64,000 bases of DNA. It comes from Evansella halocellulosilytica. Lineage in GTDB: Bacteria; Bacillota; Bacilli; Bacillales; Salisediminibacteriaceae. Below the pieces are notes generated by a model. That model did not search any database. It worked only from the letters and a program-made list of their open reading frames with translations, and was not told the DNA's origin. Of the stretch, positions 16,832-25,631 are shown piece by piece. Numbering within the stretch: position 1 is the first letter of the stretch; every line of letters begins with the position of its first letter. Location: NCBI RefSeq assembly GCF_002335745.1, contig NZ_NIST01000001.1:4447410-4511409 (forward strand). The letters run 5' to 3'. The position numbers were made by a program, and so were the translations under genes.

Positions 16832-17311
16832 TTAAAAGGATTTCCACGTTTTTGCGTCGCGTTTCATCTCATCTTTTAAGAAACTTAAGCTTTTCTCTAA
16901 AAAGTCAATATCATCTTTAGAAAAATTCTCCAACACACCTTGTAAGTATCCTTGTCTACGATTTATCACTTCACGAATAATCGTAGCACCTTTTTCTAAT
17001 AAATGAATACGTACGACACGGCGGTCATTTGAATCTTTTACACGCTCAACTAGATCATTTTTTTCCATACGGTCAACAAGGTCTGTCGTCGTACTGCAAG
17101 CTAAATACATTTTGTTAGATAGTTCTCCGATTGTCATATCACCATATTCATGGAGCCACTGCAATGCGACAAACTGTGGAGGGGTAATCGGAAATTCATT
17201 CAGAATTTCTCTCCCTTTTTGTTTGACAATGTCGGCAATCATGCGAAGAGATTTTTCAATATGTGCGACTTGCTGTCGGTCTATCGTAATGTCTTTTTGC
17301 TGCTCAGGCAT
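16832..17311 (-). CDS. ysmB: MarR-family regulator YsmB
   Basis: 159 residues. The winged HTH is MTIGELSNKMYLACSTTTDL followed by VDRMEKNDLVERV and the wing DSNDRRVVRIHL. In B. subtilis ysmB lies upstream of racE; the same order here supports orthology. Targets are unknown. The ATG at 17311 has AAAGGAGGG ahead; the frame is open further to 17341. A palindrome TTTCGAgtaTCGAAA overlaps the leader. Confidence 0.88.
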   Translation of the reverse strand: MPEQQKDITIDRQQVAHIEKSLRMIADIVKQKGREILNEFPITPPQFVALQWLHEYGDMTIGELSNKMYLACSTTTDLVDRMEKNDLVERVKDSNDRRVVRIHLLEKGATIIREVINRRQGYLQGVLENFSKDDIDFLEKSLSFLKDEMKRDAKTWKSF

Positions 17312-17323
17312 TGTCTTCCCTCC

Positions 17324-17338
17324 TTTCGAGTATCGAAA
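17324..17338. promoter_or_regulatory. palindrome in the ysmB leader
   Basis: TTTCGA-gta-TCGAAA, a perfect 6-bp inverted repeat touching the ribosome-binding site of ysmB. It could be the operator for autoregulation. The rest of the 17342-17616 gap holds nothing else that I can identify. Confidence 0.4.
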
Positions 17339-17616
17339 CATCAGTTTATAGATGTTGTAGAAAAACCTTGTTTTGGCATATAGCGAAAACGATGGTCTTT
17401 TCTTCGTCTATACTTTGTGAGCTCTCACTGTATTGGATTCCTAAAATACGTGTGAACTGATTATGACCACAATACGTGTATTCTTCGGCAAAATTCTCCA
17501 CATTTTTAAACTCACAATATTACTTTTATTTTCCTAGTTTTTTTATCGAATTTCAAGTCTTTCTGTAATATTTGTTTTATTTGGGCAAAAACTCATTTCC
17601 ACTTTGAGTTAAAAAA

Positions 17617-17651
17617 GTGTCTGAAGAGCAACATTTCGCTTCTCCAGACAC
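17617..17651 (-). terminator. terminator of ptsHI
   Basis: Minus strand GTGTCTG pairs with CAGACAC, followed by TTTTTT; 7 bases past the ptsI stop. Confidence 0.85.
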
Positions 17652-17657
17652 TCATAT

Positions 17658-19376
17658 TTATTTTATGAACATTTCTTCAACATATTGCTTGACTTCTTCT
17701 GCCGTATTCATAGTTAACGCTTTTTCCGCTGCAGCTTTTGTTTCTTCTTTCGTTAATTTTGAAATTTGACTGCGCGCAGGTAAAACAGAAGTTGCACTCA
17801 TGGAGAACTCGTCTAAACCGAGACCGAGTAACAATGGAATCGCGATTTCATCGCCTGCCATTTCTCCGCACATCCCTGTCCATTTTCCTTCTGCGTGTGA
17901 AGCATCAATAACCATTTTTACTAGATTTAAGATCGCTGGATTGTACGGTTGATACAAGTAAGACACTTGTTCATTCATACGATCTGCTGCCATTGTATAT
18001 TGAATCAAATCGTTCGTACCGATGCTGAAAAAGTCAACTTCTTTTGCAAATTGTTTTGCCATAACTGCGGTTGATGGTATTTCAACCATGATTCCTACTT
18101 CGATGTCATCACTTACTTTAACCTCTTGAGCAACAAGCTTTTCTTTTTCTTCTTCAAGAATTGCTTTTGCTTGTCGGAATTCATCGAGAGTCGCAATCAT
18201 CGGGAACATAATTTTTAAATTCCCATATGAACTCGCTCTTAGTAAAGCACGAAGCTGTGTACGGAACATGTCATCCTTCTCTAAGCAAAGGCGAATCGCT
18301 CGGAACCCTAAAAATGGATTCATCTCTTCCGGTAAATCTAAGTAAGGCAGTTCTTTATCTCCACCAATATCGAGCGTTCTTATGACGACAGGCTTTCCGT
18401 CCATTTCTTCTATTACTTTTTTATAAGCTTCGTACTGCTCATCTTCTGTCGGGAAGTCATCACGTCCCATATAAAGAAATTCAGTTCGATATAGACCGAC
18501 GCCTTCAGCACCATTATTTTTCATACCATCAAGGTCATTTGGTGTACCAATATTAGCAACGAGCTCGACATGTTCGCCATCTTTCGTTTTCGTAGGTTCA
18601 TGAACAAGCTTTGCCCATTCCTTCTTTTGCTCTTCATATTGATTTTGTTTCTCACGGTAAGCTGCTAATTCATCTTCAGATGGATCGATCAATACAGCCC
18701 CTTCAAGGCCATCTACAATGACGATCACATCTTTAATGATATCATCCGTTACTGTTTTCGTCCCAACTACTGCTGGAATTTCCATTGAACGTGCCATAAT
18801 TGCTGAGTGAGACGTACGTCCCCCGATGTTTGTCACGAACCCTTTCACAAACTGCTTGTTTAATTGTGCAGTGTCTGATGGTGTTAAGTCGTCTGCGATG
18901 ATTACAACCTCTTCATCAATCTCTGTTAAAGTTGGAATCGGTTTCCCAAGCACGTGAGCTAATACACGAGTCGAAACGTCGCGAATATCTGCCGCGCGTT
19001 CTTTCATGTAATCATTGTCCATTGATTCGAACATCGTTACAAATTGATCAGCTACTTCTTTCAATGCAAAAGATGCATTGATGTTCTCATCCTTTACTTT
19101 GTTACGAATCGTATCAACAAATTCCGGATCACTTAGAACGAGTAAATGTGCTGAGAAAATTTCTGCATGCTCGTCTCCCAAATCTCGCTTTGTTTTTTCT
19201 TTGATTTTCTCCAGCTCGCTTTTTGACGTTTCAAGCGCGTCATCAAAAGCTTGAATTTCTTGATCGGTATTTACATTCGACTGTTTTTCTACCGTTAAGT
19301 CTGGCATCTCCAAAGAGAATGCTTTTCCGATCGCAATTCCTGCTGAAGCTGCAATCCCAGTTAACGTTTGTGACAT
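17658..19376 (-). CDS. ptsI: phosphoenolpyruvate-protein phosphotransferase (PTS enzyme I)
   Basis: 572 residues, full family length. It transfers phosphate from PEP to HPr, the first step of sugar PTS uptake; cytoplasmic. The N-terminal HPr-binding and phosphohistidine region includes [13 protein letters not shown] with the active His near 189. The C-terminal PEP-binding TIM barrel has [56 protein letters not shown] and the catalytic Cys of GMCGEMAGD. The start ATG overlaps the ptsH stop (TAATG). Confidence 0.97.
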   Translation of the reverse strand: MSQTLTGIAASAGIAIGKAFSLEMPDLTVEKQSNVNTDQEIQAFDDALETSKSELEKIKEKTKRDLGDEHAEIFSAHLLVLSDPEFVDTIRNKVKDENINASFALKEVADQFVTMFESMDNDYMKERAADIRDVSTRVLAHVLGKPIPTLTEIDEEVVIIADDLTPSDTAQLNKQFVKGFVTNIGGRTSHSAIMARSMEIPAVVGTKTVTDDIIKDVIVIVDGLEGAVLIDPSEDELAAYREKQNQYEEQKKEWAKLVHEPTKTKDGEHVELVANIGTPNDLDGMKNNGAEGVGLYRTEFLYMGRDDFPTEDEQYEAYKKVIEEMDGKPVVIRTLDIGGDKELPYLDLPEEMNPFLGFRAIRLCLEKDDMFRTQLRALLRASSYGNLKIMFPMIATLDEFRQAKAILEEEKEKLVAQEVKVSDDIEVGIMVEIPSTAVMAKQFAKEVDFFSIGTNDLIQYTMAADRMNEQVSYLYQPYNPAILNLVKMVIDASHAEGKWTGMCGEMAGDEIAIPLLLGLGLDEFSMSATSVLPARSQISKLTKEETKAAAEKALTMNTAEEVKQYVEEMFIK

Positions 19377-19639
19377 TACTCAGATAAACCTTCTTTCATG
19401 ACTTCTTCAATTCCTTGCAATGCATCATTTTCATCTGGACCTTCAGCTTTTACTGTTACGTCCGCACCTTTACCAACACCTAAAGACATAACCCCCATGA
19501 TTGACTTTAAGTTTACTGATTTTCCGTTATACTCAAGTGTGATTTCTGATTCATATTGTCCCGCCTTGTTTACTAGCTGTGTAGCTGGTCGTGCGTGGAT
19601 TCCTGTTTCTGCTGTGATTGTAAATGTTTTTTCTGCCAT
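19376..19639 (-). CDS. ptsH: HPr phosphocarrier protein
   Basis: 87 residues. It relays phosphate from enzyme I to sugar-specific EIIA proteins and, when phosphorylated at Ser46 by HPr kinase, acts as CcpA corepressor. His15 is in TGIHARPAT and Ser46 in [12 protein letters not shown]; both are present. The ATG at 19639 (MAEKTFTI) has GAAGGAGTG upstream; an ATG-led extension to 19675 is unlikely. Translationally coupled to ptsI. Unlike in B. subtilis, ptsG is not upstream; instead a GlcT-type RAT and terminator precede it. Confidence 0.97.
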   Translation of the reverse strand: MAEKTFTITAETGIHARPATQLVNKAGQYESEITLEYNGKSVNLKSIMGVMSLGVGKGADVTVKAEGPDENDALQGIEEVMKEGLSE

Positions 19640-19773
19640 GTGTAAACACTCCTTCATATAATATCTTTTTTTCATTTGCGAGTGATCGTTTTTTAAACAC
19701 TAAACCTATTACGTATTATTACCCACTTTTTATGTTTTTCACGCGAATAGACTTGTTTTATATAAACAAAAAA

Positions 19774-19868
19774 GACATGAGTAAAAGTTGTATATGAACG
19801 TAAATATCATTTCCAAAAAACATTCATACACACCCTTCTACTCATGCCTGATCTCGTCAGTAACACGT
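19774..19868 (-). promoter_or_regulatory. GlcT RAT antiterminator overlapping a terminator, upstream of ptsHI
   Basis: On the minus strand, 12 bases after the glcT stop, the RNA reads ACGTGTTACTG, a short loop, then CAGGCATGAGT, the layout of the ribonucleic antiterminator (RAT) bound by BglG-family proteins, here like the ptsG RAT. CATGAGT of the RAT is also the 5' arm of a long terminator whose 3' arm is ACTCATG's complement at 19776-19782, followed by TCTTTTTTG. The two structures are mutually exclusive. GlcT bound to the RAT would allow read-through into ptsH. Confidence 0.75.
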
Positions 19869-19879
19869 AAAAATGAGTG

Positions 19880-20716
19880 CTAATCTTCTATTAATCGATG
19901 TAAATAAATCGTGATGTTCATCGTTTCAATTTGTGAAATCGACTGATGTGTTGCTTTTTCGATCATTCGCATTATGTTTCGAGCAACATTATAGCACACA
20001 TCTGTCTCTTCCTTCAACAATTGAATCAATTTTTTTTCATATTTTAAGTCACTGGATAAACTGCGGTCGATCACTTCTTTTAAATAATGAATGAGCCGCT
20101 GGAAATGAACACTCTCTTTATTAAAGGACTGACCTAATTTTTCTTCGGCATATAAAATGGCACGCGAAATTAATTCAGATTTTTTATTAAAAGGCGAATA
20201 TGGCTGTTCACCAATAGCACTTTGTACGTGAAGCGTAATAAAGCCTACTTCGGCTTCTGGCAGCAAAACGCCTGTTTTCTTGTGTATAAACTCGACAACT
20301 TCTTTAGCGATGTTGTACGTGTCGAAATAAAGCCACTTTGTTTCAGTAAGGAATGGATTTTGAATTTCAGTTCCATCATTCGTTCGCTGTATCGCTAAAA
20401 TAAGGTGCTGTGTTAGCGCATAATGGATTCGTTCGTGAAGTTCCACGCCAGTCCATTCGTGAATCTTCTCAATCGCTTCATGAATAATTAAAATGATATC
20501 TCCGCCTTCATTTGAAAGGAGCCTTTTGTATTTTTCCTGCTCTTCTTCATCAGCAAGAACGAAGATTTTGTCATAACCTGTTTCTTGAAGCTCATCACCA
20601 AACTTTTTGCCAAAACCGATCCCTTTTCCAATTAAAATGACTTCAGAATTGTTGGCATCCCTTGCAATGACGACATTATTGTTTAACGCTTTATGAACTG
20701 TATAGGGTGCATTCAT
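19880..20716 (-). CDS. glcT: transcriptional antiterminator GlcT
   Basis: 278 residues of the BglG/SacY family. The N-terminal RNA-binding domain (1-60) reads VHKALNNNVVIARD and GKGIGFGKKFGDEL. Two PTS regulation domains follow (about 65-165 and 170-278), with conserved histidines in HERIHYALTQH, ITLHVQSA and HFQRLIHYL. In the family one PRD is phosphorylated by the glucose permease, which turns antitermination off when glucose is absent. It ends 12 bases before a RAT that precedes ptsHI. There is no ptsG next to it, unlike in B. subtilis, so the controlling permease must be elsewhere. Confidence 0.93.
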   Translation of the reverse strand: MNAPYTVHKALNNNVVIARDANNSEVILIGKGIGFGKKFGDELQETGYDKIFVLADEEEQEKYKRLLSNEGGDIILIIHEAIEKIHEWTGVELHERIHYALTQHLILAIQRTNDGTEIQNPFLTETKWLYFDTYNIAKEVVEFIHKKTGVLLPEAEVGFITLHVQSAIGEQPYSPFNKKSELISRAILYAEEKLGQSFNKESVHFQRLIHYLKEVIDRSLSSDLKYEKKLIQLLKEETDVCYNVARNIMRMIEKATHQSISQIETMNITIYLHRLIED

Positions 20717-20811
20717 AGGTCAGTTCCCTTCCTCAAGTAATCACTCATATTCATCATAGCGATTCGACAATATTCTCGTCAAGGAAGTAGCCTAAATATA
20801 CTGGACAAAAA

Positions 20812-20833
20812 CCGGCTTCAGTTAAGAAGCCGG
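20812..20833 (-). terminator. terminator of gerE
   Basis: CCGGCTTC/GAAGCCGG stem with TTTTTG on the minus strand, 7 bases past the gerE stop. Confidence 0.85.
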
Positions 20834-20839
20834 CCAACA

Positions 20840-21064
20840 TCAGATTTTCAGTTCACCTAATCGAACCAATTCGATTACAGCCTGTGAGCGCCCCTTTACC
20901 CCAAGCTTTTGCATCGTATTGGAAATATGATTACGAACAGTCTTTTCACTGATGAAAAGTTGTGCTGCAATTTCTTTTGTTGTCTTGTCCTGCACAAGTA
21001 ACTCAAACACTTCCCGTTCTCGCTTCGTTAAAAGCGGCTTTGGTCGGAACTCGTGTTCTTTCAA
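20840..21064 (-). CDS. gerE: late sporulation regulator GerE
   Basis: 74 residues, exactly the B. subtilis length, from a TTG at 21064 preceded by GAAAGGGTG. It is a bare LuxR/FixJ-type HTH protein ([54 protein letters not shown]). GerE works in the mother cell with sigma-K to activate or repress late coat genes. An in-frame ATG at 21085 without a ribosome-binding site is less likely. A good sigma-K promoter lies upstream. Confidence 0.95.
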   Translation of the reverse strand: MKEHEFRPKPLLTKREREVFELLVQDKTTKEIAAQLFISEKTVRNHISNTMQKLGVKGRSQAVIELVRLGELKI

Positions 21065-21136
21065 TAGTTTCACCCTTTCTTGCATGGGCCTGGAACGTCC
21101 GAAGATGCATGTAGTCAGCTAGTATTTAGTCATCAT

Positions 21137-21165
21137 TATCTTATGTAGTATAACGAAACTGCGTG
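21137..21165 (-). promoter_or_regulatory. candidate sigma-K promoter of gerE
   Basis: On the minus strand AC, 17 bases, then CATAAGATA, which fits the sigma-K pattern mACm-N16/17-CATAnnnTA exactly. About 70 bases upstream of the gerE TTG. B. subtilis gerE is a known sigma-K gene. Confidence 0.6.
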
Positions 21166-21284
21166 ACATTTCCGGACTAGACATTCGATGTTTTTTTCTA
21201 TCTTATCCCCTTCATATTCAACGTCTGTTTTGTGTTAAAATAAAAATAACTGAATTTATAAATAACAATTTGGAGGGGAAAATT

Positions 21285-21464
21285 ATGATGGATAACGGAG
21301 GCAATCAACATTGACAAGTCGAAAGAAGAGATCCTGACTTTGAAAATGTAAAGTTGCGGCAAGACAAGCAGAATATGAAGAAATCATTAAGACATTCTGC
21401 TTTCATCTCCTTATTATGTATAATTGTCATTATCACTTTTTTATGGATGTTTATTTTAAGATAA
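21285..21464 (+). pseudogene. 58-codon small membrane protein interrupted by an in-frame TGA
   Basis: After a strong TTGGAGGGG ribosome-binding site the frame reads MMDNGGNQH, TGA (21312-21314), then stays open for 49 codons (QVERRDPDFENVKLRQDKQN, then one membrane segment FISLLCIIVIITFLWMFIL) to TAA. The plan, a charged N-terminus and a C-terminal anchor, looks like a real small membrane protein broken by a nonsense mutation. Translation from the internal ATG (MKKSLRHSAF) would still make a 29-residue membrane peptide, but no ribosome-binding site is seen there. Confidence 0.5.
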
Positions 21465-21626
21465 GACATCGGAGATAATGATTAATCCTATATTAACACT
21501 TTCCATCGTATGCATTTAAATAGCGGTGCTAAAAAAAGAATGATCAATACCCATATCAAATTTTTGTTTCGAAAACTTCATTTTTTCCTCTGAATCTAAT
21601 ATTCTCAATCTTTCCTATGCACACTA

Positions 21627-21785
21627 CTACCTTTTTTCTACGATCAGCAATAAAAATGTTGCAACTGGACCTAAAACTAACGATAATAAAAACCAGTTTA
21701 ACCCTGTTCTGTTTTTTCCTTGAGCGATCCCTGCATTAATGAGTGCTAGCGTTCCCCAACCGACAAAATATGGTCCTTCCATCAT
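21627..21785 (-). CDS. 52-aa small membrane protein
   Basis: The ORF begins MMEGPYFVGWGTLALINAG and ends LLLIVEKR, with two hydrophobic stretches (about 6-20 and 30-50) and a polar GKNRTGLNW turn between them. GAGGTGATCA precedes the ATG pair at 21785/21782. It resembles small two-helix membrane proteins of unknown role found in Bacillus. I do not recognise it further. Confidence 0.55.
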   Translation of the reverse strand: MMEGPYFVGWGTLALINAGIAQGKNRTGLNWFLLSLVLGPVATFLLLIVEKR

Positions 21786-21875
21786 TGATCACCTCTGAAA
21801 TTAAAATTAGAACGTACCAACACAAATATTAACATATATTTCCTCAAAACAGTTCGAAAATTTAAAACAAAAAAA

Positions 21876-21894
21876 GCATAGGAATCTCCCATGC
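21876..21894 (-). terminator. terminator of ysmA
   Basis: Minus strand GCATGGGAgatTCCTATGC stem (one mismatch), then TTTTTTTG. Confidence 0.75.
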
Positions 21895-21909
21895 CCTTAG
21901 ATTACAACT

Positions 21910-22362
21910 TCATTTTGCATTTTCTAAAAATTGTTTTTCTCTCGTACTCCATGGAGATGGCTTACCAGTGTCCCTTGCAACTTGAACCATTTTTCCCCTG
22001 CCAGTCATACACGCTTCCCCTTTTTCATTCACGACTAAATAATGAAGGTCGACAGATGAATTCCCGATGTGAGCAATTTTTACGCAAACGTCAAGCTTCT
22101 CATCAAAAAATACTTGTTTTAAGTAATCACAATGCAGATCTGCCGTAACCGGTATCGTTGTCCCACCATTAGAAAACCATTCCTGAGAAAGGCCTGTGTC
22201 TTTAAAAAAATTGATTCGTGCATGCTCAAAATAAACAAATGAAACGGTATTGTTCATATGACCAAATGCATCTGTTTCTGAGAAACGAACGGTAATCGGA
22301 TAACGGTAACGAAATTCCTCTTGCCATGATTTAAAGTCTTCAATGTAAGCAGGTAAAGCCAA
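21910..22362 (-). CDS. ysmA: hotdog-fold acyl-CoA thioesterase YsmA
   Basis: 150 residues from a TTG at 22362 that has GAGAGGTGA upstream; the frame is open to 22416 without a good start. It is a 4-hydroxybenzoyl-CoA-thioesterase-like hotdog protein: VRFSETDAFGHMNNTVSFVYFEHARINFF holds the catalytic Asp in the D-x-x-x-H-x-N pattern. It probably hydrolyses acyl-CoA. A perfect FadR box lies 36 bases upstream, which links it to fatty-acid breakdown. In B. subtilis ysmA lies between gerE and sdhB, as here. Confidence 0.85.
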   Translation of the reverse strand: MALPAYIEDFKSWQEEFRYRYPITVRFSETDAFGHMNNTVSFVYFEHARINFFKDTGLSQEWFSNGGTTIPVTADLHCDYLKQVFFDEKLDVCVKIAHIGNSSVDLHYLVVNEKGEACMTGRGKMVQVARDTGKPSPWSTREKQFLENAK

Positions 22363-22397
22363 TTTAATCACCTCTCTATTAATATTAGCAATCATAA

Positions 22398-22415
22398 TGA
22401 ATGAATAATCATTCA
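22398..22415. promoter_or_regulatory. FadR box upstream of ysmA
   Basis: TGAATGAATAATCATTCA matches the Bacillus FadR (YsiA) consensus TGAATGAnTAnTCATTCA at every fixed position. The fadR gene itself is in this window (39595-40179) with a similar box. Confidence 0.8.
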
Positions 22416-22429
22416 ATTAATAATTGAGC

Positions 22430-22455
22430 GAAAAGGGACTTTCCCGTCCCTTTTC
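22430..22455 (-). terminator. hairpin after sdhB
   Basis: GAAAAGGGAC/GTCCCTTTTC perfect stem with a 6-base loop, 12 bases past the sdhB stop. The following T-run is poor. Confidence 0.65.
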
Positions 22456-22466
22456 AAATAATTGCT

Positions 22467-23231
22467 TTATACGTTTTGGTCACTACCAAAGAAATTTTTA
22501 AACGATTGAAGTGTTGTATCGCGGTTTAACGCTGCAATTGAAGTTGTTAAAGGAATCCCCTTTGGACAAGCTTGAACACAGTTCTGAGAGTTTCCACAGT
22601 TACTTAATCCGCCTTCTCCATCCATTAATGTTTCAAGACGCTCAGCTTTATGCATCGCACCTGTTGGATGTTGGTTAAATAGACGAACTTGTGACAAAGC
22701 TGCTGGCCCAATGAATTCAGATTTACTGTTTACATTTGGACAGGCTTCTAAACAAACACCGCAAGTCATACATTTTGAAAGCTCATATGCCCATTGACGT
22801 TTCGCTTCAGGCATACGAGGACCTGGTCCAAGATCGTACGTTCCATCAATTGGCACCCACGCTTTTACTCGTTTTAATGAATCAAACATTCTGCTCCGAT
22901 CAACGACTAAGTCACGTACAACTGGGAAAGTTCCCATAGGTTCTAAACGAATTGGCTGCTCGAGTTGATCAACGAGTGCCGTACAGGACTGACGAGGTTT
23001 TCCGTTAATGACCATAGAACAGGCACCACAAACTTCTTCAAGGCAGCTCGCTTCCCAAGAAACGGCCGTCGTTTTTTCACCTTTTGCATTGACAGGATTA
23101 CGGCGAATTTCCATTAAAGCCGAGATAACATTCATATTTTCTCGGTATGGAATTTTAAATTCCTCTGTATAAGAATCACTTTCCATATCTTTTTGGCGTT
23201 TAATAATTAAGCGAATGCTTTTTTCACTCAT
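22467..23231 (-). CDS. sdhB: succinate dehydrogenase iron-sulfur subunit
   Basis: 254 residues. It passes electrons from FAD in SdhA to the membrane quinone site. Cysteine ligands: a [2Fe-2S] ferredoxin-like set (CLEEVCGACSMVINGKPRQSC), a [4Fe-4S] set (CMTCGVCLEACP) and the [3Fe-4S]-type region (CGNSQNC ... CP). The start overlaps the sdhA stop by 4 bases (ATGA). Order sdhC-sdhA-sdhB, as in Bacillus. Confidence 0.97.
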   Translation of the reverse strand: MSEKSIRLIIKRQKDMESDSYTEEFKIPYRENMNVISALMEIRRNPVNAKGEKTTAVSWEASCLEEVCGACSMVINGKPRQSCTALVDQLEQPIRLEPMGTFPVVRDLVVDRSRMFDSLKRVKAWVPIDGTYDLGPGPRMPEAKRQWAYELSKCMTCGVCLEACPNVNSKSEFIGPAALSQVRLFNQHPTGAMHKAERLETLMDGEGGLSNCGNSQNCVQACPKGIPLTTSIAALNRDTTLQSFKNFFGSDQNV

Positions 23232-25000
23232 TTCTTTTCACCCGCCTTTTTCTTAGAAGTGTAGTCACGCTTACGCGGCTCAATTAGAGACACGTCAACA
23301 TCCTCATATTCAAACTCAGGCGCATTTGTCTCTGCATTGTATTTTGCTTTTGTTGTTTTCAACCACTCTTCATCATTACGATCTGGGAACTCTGGTTTGT
23401 AATGAGCACCACGGCTTTCATTACGGTTGTAAGCTCCTTGCGTAATAACACGTGCAAGATTAAGCATTCCGCCAAGCTGACGGATAAATGCTGCACTTTG
23501 GTTACTCCATTTAGATGTGTCATCAATACTAATATTATTAAAGCGCTCCTGGAGCTCTTGCAGCTTTTCATCTGTTTGTAAAAGACGGTTATTTTCACGG
23601 ACAACCGTGACGTTATCCGTCATCCAACTACCAAGTTCTTGATGAAGCTGGAAGGCATTTTCATTACCATCCATCTTTAAGATATCATCAAACTGCTGCT
23701 GATCTTTTTGCACTTGCTCTTCATAAACGGATGAAGAAATATCTTCTGTCGTTTTTTCAAGTGCTTGAATGTATTCAATCGCTTTTGGCCCCGCGACCAT
23801 ACCGCCGTAAATAGAAGATAATAATGAGTTCGCACCGAGTCTGTTCGCACCGTGAATCGAGTAATCAGCTTCACCGGCTGCAAATAGACCAGGGATGTTT
23901 GTCATTTGGTTGTAATCTACCCAAATACCACCCATCGAGTAGTGAACAGCTGGAAAAATTTTCATCGGAACTTTACGCGGATCATCTCCCATAAACTTCT
24001 CGTAAATTTCCATAATTCCACCTAGCTTGACATCAAGCTCTTTCGGATCTTTATGAGATAGATCAAGGTAAACCATGTTTTCACCGTTAATTCCACGTTT
24101 TAAATCGACACAGACGTGGAAAATTTCTCGTGTTGCAATATCACGTGGTACGAGGTTTCCATACGCAGGATATTTTTCCTCTAAGAAGTACCAAGGCTTT
24201 CCATTTTCATCGTAGGTCCATACTCGTCCGCCTTCACCACGAGCTGATTCACTCATGAGTCGCAGTTTATCGTCTCCAGGAATCGCTGTTGGATGAATCT
24301 GAATAAACTCTCCATTCGCATAATACGCACCTTGCTCATATACAGATGCAGCCGCATACCCAGTATTGATCATTGAATTCGTTGACTTACCGAAAATGAT
24401 TCCAGGTCCGCCTGTTGCCATAATGACAGCATCCGCTTTAAAAGAATGGATTTCTGAAGTACTTAATTCTTGTGCGGTAATTCCACGACAAGTTCCTTCA
24501 TCATCAAGTACAGCTTTTAAGAATTCCCATCCTTCATATTTCTTTACTAATCCGCTCACTTCATGACGACGGACTTGCTCATCTAATGCATAAAGTAATT
24601 GCTGTCCTGTTGTGGCACCAGCAAATGCGGTTCGGTGATGCTGTGTGCCACCGAATCGTCTAAGTGCTAACAGCCCTTCAGGTGTACGGTTGAACATAAC
24701 ACCCATTCGATCCATTAAATGAATAATTCCAGGTGCTGCATCACACATCGCTTTAACTGGAGGTTGGTTTGCTAAGAAGTCCCCTCCATAAACAGAGTCA
24801 TCAAAGTGCTCCCAAGTGGAGTCACCTTCACCCATTGTATTTAACGCCCCATTAATTCCACCCTGTGCACAGACGGAGTGAGATCGTTTAACTGGAACAA
24901 CTGAAAATAAATCTACTTGAACGCCTGCTTCGGCTGCTTTAATCGTCGCCATTAGGCCAGCAAGGCCACCACCGACAACGATAACTTTACCCTTACTCAT
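23228..25000 (-). CDS. sdhA: succinate dehydrogenase flavoprotein subunit
   Basis: 590 residues. It oxidises succinate to fumarate with covalent FAD, at the cytoplasmic face of the membrane. The FAD Rossmann motif is VVGGGLAGLMATIKAAE. The covalent FAD-binding His is in RSHSVCAQGGINGA. The catalytic region is IQIHPTAIPGDDKL with the Arg of RGEGGRVW. HGANRLGANSLLSSIYGG is near the C-terminal FAD lobe. B. subtilis-type enzyme. Confidence 0.97.
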   Translation of the reverse strand: MSKGKVIVVGGGLAGLMATIKAAEAGVQVDLFSVVPVKRSHSVCAQGGINGALNTMGEGDSTWEHFDDSVYGGDFLANQPPVKAMCDAAPGIIHLMDRMGVMFNRTPEGLLALRRFGGTQHHRTAFAGATTGQQLLYALDEQVRRHEVSGLVKKYEGWEFLKAVLDDEGTCRGITAQELSTSEIHSFKADAVIMATGGPGIIFGKSTNSMINTGYAAASVYEQGAYYANGEFIQIHPTAIPGDDKLRLMSESARGEGGRVWTYDENGKPWYFLEEKYPAYGNLVPRDIATREIFHVCVDLKRGINGENMVYLDLSHKDPKELDVKLGGIMEIYEKFMGDDPRKVPMKIFPAVHYSMGGIWVDYNQMTNIPGLFAAGEADYSIHGANRLGANSLLSSIYGGMVAGPKAIEYIQALEKTTEDISSSVYEEQVQKDQQQFDDILKMDGNENAFQLHQELGSWMTDNVTVVRENNRLLQTDEKLQELQERFNNISIDDTSKWSNQSAAFIRQLGGMLNLARVITQGAYNRNESRGAHYKPEFPDRNDEEWLKTTKAKYNAETNAPEFEYEDVDVSLIEPRKRDYTSKKKAGEKK

Positions 25001-25022
25001 TCAAAACACTCCTTCTCTTGGA

Positions 25023-25631
25023 CTACACAAATGCTAAGATTGAAAGAATTCCTAACCCTGTCATTGCAACGAATATACCCATTGTTACGTATGTAGCAAT
25101 GTGTTGGGATTTTGGTGAAACGGTAATCCCCCATGTAACAGCAAAAGACCACAGTCCATTAGCAAAGTGGAATGTTGCTGATGTAATCCCAATAATATAA
25201 GCAGTTAATGCTATTGGATTACTAACGATATCAGCCACCATCTGGTAATTCACTTCTTGTCCCAACATGGAAGCAATACGTGTATCCCAAACGTGCCAAG
25301 ATATGAAGATTATTGTTATGACCCCTGTTACTCGTTGTAAGCGGAACATCCAGTTACGGAAATAGCTGTATGTATTCGTATTATGTTTCGCTTGAAAGGC
25401 AATGTACAAGCCATAAATTGCATGGAAAATAATAGGTAGGAAAATAAAGAATATTTCCAAAAAATAACGGAACGGTAGATTTTCCATAAAATGTACAGCT
25501 GAGTTATACGTTTCCTCACCGCGCATTGCAAATGAATTGACAAATAAGTGAAGGACTAGGTACCCACCGATGGGAATAACGCCAAGTAAAGAATGTAATC
25601 TGCGGTACATAAATTCACGATTCGTGGACAT
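25023..25631 (-). CDS. sdhC: succinate dehydrogenase cytochrome b558 subunit
   Basis: 202 residues with five membrane segments. It anchors SdhAB and carries two hemes that pass electrons to menaquinone. Histidines fitting heme ligands are His28 (LVLHLF), those in IIFHAIYGLY and FISWHVWD, and TFHFANGLWS. First gene of the operon; CAGGGGGAGAG is a good ribosome-binding site. No typical promoter is obvious in the 600 bases upstream. Confidence 0.95.
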   Translation of the reverse strand: MSTNREFMYRRLHSLLGVIPIGGYLVLHLFVNSFAMRGEETYNSAVHFMENLPFRYFLEIFFIFLPIIFHAIYGLYIAFQAKHNTNTYSYFRNWMFRLQRVTGVITIIFISWHVWDTRIASMLGQEVNYQMVADIVSNPIALTAYIIGITSATFHFANGLWSFAVTWGITVSPKSQHIATYVTMGIFVAMTGLGILSILAFV

